58,640 nucleotides of DNA from assembly GCA_009780135.1 (NCBI GenBank), contig WRAP01000012.1, forward strand, positions 1 through 58,640, read 5' to 3'. The DNA is from Bacillota bacterium. Its GTDB lineage: Bacteria > Bacillota > Clostridia > Christensenellales > Pumilibacteraceae. The notes under the pieces are model-generated. The model was not told where the DNA came from. It saw only the letters and a list, made by a program, of their open reading frames with translations, and ran no database searches. Below, one piece after another: positions 52,085 through 58,640 of the stretch. The stretch's first letter is position 1. Every line of letters starts with the position of its first letter. The position numbers and the translations under genes were made by a program.

Positions 52085-54514
52085 ATGACAAACAAGAGAT
52101 TTTTTACAAAAGGAAAGATTCTAGCGATATTGCTAATGCTTCTTTTCGCAATTGCTACGGCTGGAGTGCTTGGCACTCAGTTAGTTGTACAAGCTCATGC
52201 AAATGTAGAGTATGAGGCTTTTGACACTCATTATATGCGAGCTACATCAGAGAATATAGCAACTCTCAATGATGTGTCTAATTATGAACTTATGCGTGTT
52301 CATCATGAACACATTGGCGTTCAAACATATATTGTGCCTATATATGATAATGGTACGAGTGAGTATGCTGAGTATGATGATGACTTTTTTAATGCGTTTT
52401 CAGCAAATGAATCTGCTGATTTTAGAACAGTAGGGCATGGAGGAAGAAATTATAATGTTAGAAGAATTAGATATAGTGGCAGACTTAGGGCCGACAGTAT
52501 TGTAATTGTACTTATGGGCGATGGATTTACAGCCGCACAAATAGGTGCTTGGCCTAATCCTGCAGCAAATACCTTTTTGTATCATGCAAGAGAGGCGATG
52601 AACACTATGATTGCGACTCACCCGTTTAGTTACTTCTCTAGTTTATTTACCGTGTATGCAGTACAGATTGTGTCTAGAGTTGGGGGAGTTGCTCAAATTG
52701 CAAGAGTAGCGGGACAAACAGACACTCAACTTATAGATGCTATTCCTTTTGGACCTAATGCACCAGCTACTAGTTATTTTGGTTCGCGTTTTATAGGTGA
52801 TACAGCTACTGCTGCTACTTCAACTATAAGGATGCCCGTGGCAGCTCGCACACTCGGTAGAAATATAGCAAATGCGGTAGCAGGAGGTGCTGCAAACCTT
52901 AACATGATTCAAGTTATAGCAAACCAAGATAGACATGGCGGAGTAGCTTGGGCGCCTACACCAATTCCAACTGAAAATCAAAACTTTGTTGGATTTTCGT
53001 TAACCGCTACACAAAGAGTTTCGGCTGGCAATCCTTGGAGTGCACCAACATCAGAGCCAACACTTAGACCTTGGCACGGTACTTTTATTCATGAATTTGG
53101 TCATTCATTTGGAGATTTGAGTGACGAATTTGATGGAATAACTAATCTTTTAAATAGGCGTGCAAATATATCAAGCGTTAGTAATGTGGATACTGTTAAG
53201 TGGAGTCATTGGATAGGTCATGGACGGCAAAATGCTAACCATGGCAACGTTACTGTTCGTCAATTGAGAGATAGAGATATTGGTGGCAATAATATTAACT
53301 GGTTTGTTCCATCAGCTGCTACAAGGAGAGCTGACGGCAGAATAAACGCAGGTGACTGTATTATGATAGCATCGTGGGCGAGTAGGCATTTTGGAGCAGT
53401 GTCTTCTGCCGAATTAACTCGTCGTTTAGCACATCTTTCAGGTGAAACTTTTAGGCAAGGAAGAAGCCCGAATACTAACAATGCAAATCCAAATCCCGCC
53501 CCTGTTGCAACAATGACAGCGGAATCATCACATAATCGTATATTGCCATATGCTTTTCATGGCAATAGAGTTTTACATACTCTAACTATTCCTGCTAATA
53601 TTTCTACAATTGGCAGATACGCATTTTTAGGTGCAACAGGATTAAGGATTATTCATAACAATAGTGTTATGCCACAGCAAATTAACAATACAACATTTGC
53701 AGGAACTGGAAATCATGCGGTTAATCGAGCAAATATCACAGTTCACATTCCATCTGGAACTTATCAATCATATCGTGTGGCTGGGTGGACAGGCTTTAAT
53801 TTAGTAGAAGCTGGCACTCGTGGTCTGATTATTGTAAATAATGTTGTTGCAGGCTTTAATGCACAGCCGGGTTTTGATGGTCATGTGCTTATACCCGAAG
53901 GAATTACTGCAATTGGTGCATCTGCTTTTGCCGGAAATACTCTTTTGTCTAAAATCACTCTACCAAGCACTATGGTATATATAGGCACTAACGCTTTTAG
54001 CAATTCTAGCCTTAGCAGTATGGTTATACTAAACACAACAAGCGTTATAATATTAGGTAATTATGCATTTAGTGATGCAAATATACATAGAATTTACCTT
54101 GCTAATGATAATATGTGGGCTAGATATATTGCACCCAATAGCGGATGGAATATGTTTTGTAATTGGGTTTTTTCGTCAGTTACTTCCGAATTAAATTTGC
54201 GTCAGCTATTGTTTAGTAATTGGATGCATGTAACGCATATGTGTTCGAATACATTTGAGGCGCCGGGTAATTCTGCGTATCTTTATAATAGATATTTTAT
54301 GATAATTGTTACTAATAGTAGCTTATTTAGTGGTTATAGTGTTTCTACTTTTAATACCGGCGGAGCGGCAGGTTCTATGATATATAAACAAATAGGTAAT
54401 AATTCATGGATTTTATTAGCAATATCACACTATCAAGAAGAAGGTACTATAACCATACATTCAGCTATATTGAATGGAACTGCTTATGTACAAATTTGGT
54501 TGCTGGAATGTTAG
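52085..54514 (+). CDS. secreted M64 (IgA-peptidase-like) metalloprotease with BspA-type leucine-rich repeats
   Basis: 809 residues. A signal peptide (KGKILAILLMLLFAIATAGV, cut after VVQAHA) is followed by the M64 domain, with RYSGRLRADSIVIVLMGDGFTA and the zinc site HEFGHSFGDLSDEF (about residue 335). This gives the HExxH pair plus the downstream acidic DE typical of M64. From about residue 480 come LRR_5/BspA repeats (LPYAFHGNRVLHTLTIP, IGASAFAGNTLLSKITLP, IGTNAFSNSSLSSMVIL), like those in the S1 protease 1 kb away, then a C-terminal domain of about 130 residues. AGGAG precedes the ATG. It is an extracellular protease that probably docks on a surface. A broken paralogue lies at 47609-48544. 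Confidence 0.9.
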   Translation: MTNKRFFTKGKILAILLMLLFAIATAGVLGTQLVVQAHANVEYEAFDTHYMRATSENIATLNDVSNYELMRVHHEHIGVQTYIVPIYDNGTSEYAEYDDDFFNAFSANESADFRTVGHGGRNYNVRRIRYSGRLRADSIVIVLMGDGFTAAQIGAWPNPAANTFLYHAREAMNTMIATHPFSYFSSLFTVYAVQIVSRVGGVAQIARVAGQTDTQLIDAIPFGPNAPATSYFGSRFIGDTATAATSTIRMPVAARTLGRNIANAVAGGAANLNMIQVIANQDRHGGVAWAPTPIPTENQNFVGFSLTATQRVSAGNPWSAPTSEPTLRPWHGTFIHEFGHSFGDLSDEFDGITNLLNRRANISSVSNVDTVKWSHWIGHGRQNANHGNVTVRQLRDRDIGGNNINWFVPSAATRRADGRINAGDCIMIASWASRHFGAVSSAELTRRLAHLSGETFRQGRSPNTNNANPNPAPVATMTAESSHNRILPYAFHGNRVLHTLTIPANISTIGRYAFLGATGLRIIHNNSVMPQQINNTTFAGTGNHAVNRANITVHIPSGTYQSYRVAGWTGFNLVEAGTRGLIIVNNVVAGFNAQPGFDGHVLIPEGITAIGASAFAGNTLLSKITLPSTMVYIGTNAFSNSSLSSMVILNTTSVIILGNYAFSDANIHRIYLANDNMWARYIAPNSGWNMFCNWVFSSVTSELNLRQLLFSNWMHVTHMCSNTFEAPGNSAYLYNRYFMIIVTNSSLFSGYSVSTFNTGGAAGSMIYKQIGNNSWILLAISHYQEEGTITIHSAILNGTAYVQIWLLEC

Positions 54515-54550
54515 AAACAATATATAAATAACAAATCAACTAGAATAAAA

Positions 54551-54584
54551 AAACACGCAGTGATTCATTTTTGTGTGTTTTTTT
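54551..54584 (+). terminator. terminator of the M64 protease gene
   Basis: AAACACGCA pairs with TGTGTGTTT (one G-U) around GTGATTCATTTT, followed by a run of Ts. Confidence 0.78.
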
Positions 54585-54600
54585 GTGTATCGATTTTTAT

Positions 54601-54629
54601 TTGCTTTTAAAGTAAATTTTTGCTATACT
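54601..54629 (+). promoter_or_regulatory. promoter abutting the phosphohexomutase start codon (leaderless)
   Basis: TTGCTT (54601-54606), a 17-base spacer and TATACT (54624-54629). The ATG at 54640 begins ten bases after the -10 box. Confidence 0.8.
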
Positions 54630-54639
54630 TTACTTTATT

Positions 54640-56154
54640 ATGCGGTTAATAAACTTAAAAAGCGGAAGCGATATAAGGGGTACGGCGATTGCGGGCTGTG
54701 GAGAAGAAGTAAATCTTGATGTTTTTGCAGTGCAAAAAATTGGCAGAGCGTTTGTCAAATGGCTAGCAGAAAAAACGGATGTAAAAAGCCTTAGTATTGC
54801 AGTTGGACACGATAGCAGACTTACGGGTGTGGAGTTTAAGAATTCGCTTACGCAAGTTTTTGCAGATGCGGGTGCTATAGTTTTTGATTGTGGATTATCG
54901 TCTACTCCCAGTATGTATTTCATGACTAAATATACTGATACAAATTGCGATGGTAGTATTATGATAACAGCGAGCCATCATCCGAGTCATAAAAACGGAC
55001 TTAAATTTTTTACTAAAAGCGGTGGATTAGTCGGTAGCGATATAGTAGAAATTTTGAATATTGCTGAGAGTGAGGAGAGTGCAAGCTTTAAGCTAGAGGG
55101 CAAAATTCAAGGGGAGATAATTAAAAACAATTATACGCTAACGCATTATGCTCCGATGCTAGTGAATCTTGTTGAAAGTAAAATTGGTGAAAAAGCTCCT
55201 CTCAAAAATCTTAAAATCGTAGTTGACGCAGGTAACGGTGCAGGCGGATTTTTTGCTAATTCTGTTTTGGCTCCGCTTGGAGCAGATGTTGCTGGTTCTC
55301 AATTTTTAGAGCCCGACGGCAATTTCCCTAATCATATTCCAAATCCCGAGGACGCTGTGGCGATGAGTTTTATGAAGCGTTGCGTTATAGAAAATAATGC
55401 AGATTTAGGAATTATTTTTGATACCGATGTTGATAGGGTTGGTTTTGTTGCAAAGGACGGCACCGAGATAAATAGAGACAGCCTTATTGCACTTGTATCA
55501 GCACTTGTTATGTTAGAGCAAAAGGATGGTCATATTGTTACCGACAGCGTTACCAGCGACGGGTTAAGAGATTTTATAACAGAAATTGGTGGAGTGCATT
55601 TTAGGTATAAAAGGGGATATCAAAATGTAATAGGAAAAGCAAAAGAGTTAAATGCTGGCGGAAAATATGCACCGGTTGCGGCGGAGACCAGCGGTCATAT
55701 TGCTTTTTTAGAAAACGGATTTTTAGATGATGGCGCTTACTTAGCTTGCAGAATTTTGGTGGCACTAGCGGAATTAACTAAAACTAAAAAACCGATCACC
55801 GATTTGATTAGCAAGCTCAAAAAACCTGTTAGTGAGTTTGAGGTTAGGATAAAATTTAAGAACGCAGAGGGCTTTAGTGAATATGCTAGCGATGTAATTA
55901 AAAATTTAACCGAATATACAAAGGCTAATTTAGAGTTAGAGCCAAGTACCTACGAGGGTGTTAGAGCAAATGTAAAATCGGCAGACGGCTGGTTTTTACT
56001 CCGTCCAAGCGTGCATGACCCTAATATGATATTAAATATCCAAAGCAATCAAGAATACGGCACAAAACAAATCGCTAAACTTGTGTATGATTATCTAATC
56101 AAATTTGATAATTTAATTTTAGATAAATTAGAGGCGTTTGTAAATACGAAGTAA
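54640..56154 (+). CDS. phosphomannomutase / phosphoglucomutase
   Basis: 504 residues of the alpha-D-phosphohexomutase family, interconverting hexose-1- and hexose-6-phosphates for cell-envelope sugar synthesis. The four domains are visible: N-terminal SGSDIRGTAIAG and VGHDSRLTG, the catalytic phosphoserine in MITASHHPSHKNGLKF, the metal loop DTDVDRVGF, the sugar-binding AETSGHIAF, and the C-terminal phosphate loop RPSVHDPNMILNIQS. Whether mannose, glucose or glucosamine is preferred cannot be told. It has no Shine-Dalgarno site and begins ten bases after a good -10 box, so it is probably leaderless. Confidence 0.93.
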   Translation: MRLINLKSGSDIRGTAIAGCGEEVNLDVFAVQKIGRAFVKWLAEKTDVKSLSIAVGHDSRLTGVEFKNSLTQVFADAGAIVFDCGLSSTPSMYFMTKYTDTNCDGSIMITASHHPSHKNGLKFFTKSGGLVGSDIVEILNIAESEESASFKLEGKIQGEIIKNNYTLTHYAPMLVNLVESKIGEKAPLKNLKIVVDAGNGAGGFFANSVLAPLGADVAGSQFLEPDGNFPNHIPNPEDAVAMSFMKRCVIENNADLGIIFDTDVDRVGFVAKDGTEINRDSLIALVSALVMLEQKDGHIVTDSVTSDGLRDFITEIGGVHFRYKRGYQNVIGKAKELNAGGKYAPVAAETSGHIAFLENGFLDDGAYLACRILVALAELTKTKKPITDLISKLKKPVSEFEVRIKFKNAEGFSEYASDVIKNLTEYTKANLELEPSTYEGVRANVKSADGWFLLRPSVHDPNMILNIQSNQEYGTKQIAKLVYDYLIKFDNLILDKLEAFVNTK

Positions 56155-56157
56155 AAA

Positions 56158-56286
56158 TGAAAAGTACTTATTTTATCGACAAAAAAGACTTGAAAGGTAC
56201 TTGCTATCAGGAATTTCAACAAGAGGAATATGTTGCATTGAAAGGCAAGATTTGGCTAAAAGAATCTTTATATAAAAGAACATAAA
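56158..56286 (+). CDS. possible 42-residue ORF after the phosphohexomutase
   Basis: An ATG three bases after the phosphohexomutase stop codon opens a 42-codon frame (MKSTYFIDKKDLKGTCYQEF, ending KESLYKRT). There is no Shine-Dalgarno site and no recognised domain. It may be a gene fragment. Confidence 0.25.
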
Positions 56287-56383
56287 TATCAATGTAAAAG
56301 TAAAGTTATAGATATAGAATAATTCTATTTTGAATAAAGATAAAAATTTCCATAAATTGGAAGCGATTTTTTCAAAAAAAGTA

Positions 56384-56412
56384 TTGACGGGTTTTTAATG
56401 GTATGATATGAT
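56384..56412 (+). promoter_or_regulatory. promoter of the candidate small RNA / rRNA leader
   Basis: TTGACG (56384-56389), a 17-base spacer and TATGAT (56407-56412). Transcription would begin near 56418. Confidence 0.75.
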
Positions 56413-56417
56413 TGTAC

Positions 56418-56568
56418 AGTTGTCCCCAAAACAGCTAACAATTTGTGGCGGGTGCAACCAGCATTTTTCGACCATGTATCCCTGTGCGTAAAACTTGAGG
56501 TTTTACAAAAAACAATCCGATACCGCTGGCATAAAGTATTATAGAGATCTATATCTTTATGCTTTTTT
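56418..56568 (+). ncRNA. candidate small RNA of about 150 nt upstream of 23S rRNA
   Basis: It is bounded by a near-consensus promoter and an intrinsic terminator, with no ORF. The predicted core is CCAGC (56458-56462) with GCTGG (56525-56529), enclosing GTATC (56476-56480) with GATAC (56519-56523), enclosing the hairpin GTAAAAC-TTGAG-GTTTTAC (56488-56506). It could be a stand-alone regulatory RNA or the attenuated leader of the rRNA transcript. I could not match it to 6S, SRP, tmRNA or RNase P sequences. Confidence 0.55.
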
Positions 56569-56569
56569 T
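56529..56569 (+). terminator. terminator of the candidate small RNA
   Basis: GCATAAAG pairs with CTTTATGC, with an inner ATAG-AGAT-CTAT hairpin, followed by seven Ts. Confidence 0.85.
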
Positions 56570-56652
56570 GTGTCTTAAAGCATTGCAATGCTAAGAAACA
56601 AAAGCAAGTGGCGAAAATGTTAGGCAGATGGCTGTTGCCATCTATCCAAATT

Positions 56653-56674
56653 TGTACTTTGACAACTGCATAGA
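56653..56674 (+). promoter_or_regulatory. boxA-like rRNA antitermination element
   Basis: TGTACTTTGACAACTGCATAG closely resembles the TTCTTTGAAAACT boxA element found in Firmicute rRNA leaders and 16S-23S spacers. It implies antiterminated rRNA transcription coming from upstream. Confidence 0.55.
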
Positions 56675-57230
56675 TTTTATTTGACAACATTATTCTAATT
56701 CGATTTATTGAGTTATAATTTTGTTAGCAAATAAGATAAATTAAAGATTAAATAAAATACGACAAATAAGGTATAAGGCATTTAACGATGCCTAAACAAA
56801 ACAAACACGATAATCAGTAATCTAATAACTAAATTTAGAAAAGCTAATTGTCGGGTAAGATGTTATTACTTTATTACAATTTCAATTTTTTCATCATGTT
56901 TATTCATTAAAGTGAATTTGCATGAGTATCTAAAGATTATTTTATTTTGTCTTGTAATTAAATTGTACAATTATTATCAACTAGCAATAGTTGATGTAAC
57001 TAGCAAAAAAATTTACTTGGGCAATATTGAGAAATATTGTCTAGGTAGGTCGACGAAAAGAAAAAAACATATTAGAAAAGTCAAGAATCTTCTTTGTGAT
57101 TTACAATGGCGATGTGGCACTACAAAAAGCACATCAATTAAAGCCGTTGTGAGTGATTATAACTAAATTTAGTAAAGAATTTTAGAGACGAACCCTTGTG
57201 GTTAGTCTTTATTTAGATTTCTAGTTTAGA

Positions 57231-58640
<1,410 letters not shown>

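Larger units (their letters stand above)
56287..57230. other. rRNA leader / spacer region without protein genes
   Basis: It holds the candidate small RNA (56418-56568), a GATGGC-TGTT-GCCATC hairpin near 56626-56643, a boxA-like TGTACTTTGACAACTGCATAG (56654-56674), a TTGACA at 56681, and AT-rich DNA with an AGAC-AACC/GGTT-GTCT hairpin (57185-57210) just before 23S. An 84-codon frame in it lacks support. Confidence 0.55.

Noticed and set aside
56418-56568. 6S, SRP, tmRNA or RNase P RNA
   Set aside because: None of their conserved sequence blocks could be found, so the small RNA is left unclassified.
56912-57166. 84-codon frame (MNLHEYLKIILFCLVIK...) in front of 23S rRNA
   Set aside because: It has no ribosome binding site and no recognisable domain, and lies in the rRNA leader. 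Chance openness in AT-rich DNA is the better explanation.

Overview
The window looks like a chromosome segment of an uncultured, low-GC, anaerobic, spore-forming Firmicute (Clostridia). The evidence is a spoIIID homologue and a probable spoIIQ, pyruvate:ferredoxin oxidoreductase, TPP and magnesium riboswitches of the Firmicute type, AT-rich intergenic DNA with canonical sigma-A promoters and many intrinsic terminators, and very large repeat-rich surface proteins of the kind seen in gut Clostridia. I do not assign a genus.

Layout. 1-534: start of a lipoprotein (minus). 692-2208: thiamine transporter ThiT under a TPP riboswitch. 2280-6037: a polyamine operon (minus): agmatinase, a small membrane protein, carboxy(nor)spermidine dehydrogenase and carboxynorspermidine decarboxylase, i.e. 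agmatine to putrescine to spermidine without S-adenosylmethionine decarboxylase. 6239-8308: MgtE Mg2+ channel behind an M-box riboswitch, with an unlisted 46-codon leader ORF. 8421-8495: tRNA-Trp. 8732-12511: large repeat lipoprotein. 12698-16228: pyruvate:ferredoxin oxidoreductase. 16487-21199: VTC-domain/DUF4956 pair, a membrane coiled-coil protein, a ROK glucokinase and an alcohol-dehydrogenase-like protein lacking its catalytic zinc ligands. 21383-22320: a small membrane protein, tRNA-Pro and a stand-alone LuxR/GerE-type HTH protein. 22321-22981: about 640 bases without a gene, dense in nested perfect inverted repeats. 23002-34404: a 3800-residue surface protein with a C-terminal membrane anchor. 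34656-37297: GNAT, Dtd, RtcB, a DUF6485 protein and a ferredoxin. 37477-42816: spoIIID, gltX, two tandem membrane paralogues and a SpoIIQ-like protein. 42992-54514: a secreted-protease region with subtilisin (S8), trypsin-like/LRR (S1) and M64/LRR proteins, plus many decaying genes. 54640-56154: phosphohexomutase. 56384-58640: a candidate small RNA or rRNA leader and the 5' half of a 23S rRNA with no 16S gene in front of it.

Themes. (1) At least five genes (18071, 20177, 34656, gltX at 39398, 54640) start 7-11 bases after a consensus -10 box and lack a Shine-Dalgarno site, so they should give leaderless mRNAs. Other genes in the same window have strong Shine-Dalgarno sites. (2) The 45-52 kb interval is a gene graveyard: an M64 peptidase pseudogene, an amber-interrupted coiled-coil lipoprotein, a lipoprotein cut down to its first codons, a relic of a CRESS-type Rep superfamily 3 helicase and a relic of a DNA methyltransferase. 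It has the signs of past plasmid or phage insertion and expansion and decay of secreted proteins. (3) The structured region at 22321-22981 is the best candidate for an undescribed element: a large non-coding RNA or an unusually long structured leader of the giant surface protein.

All functional calls come from motif recognition by eye. No database search or folding program was run.
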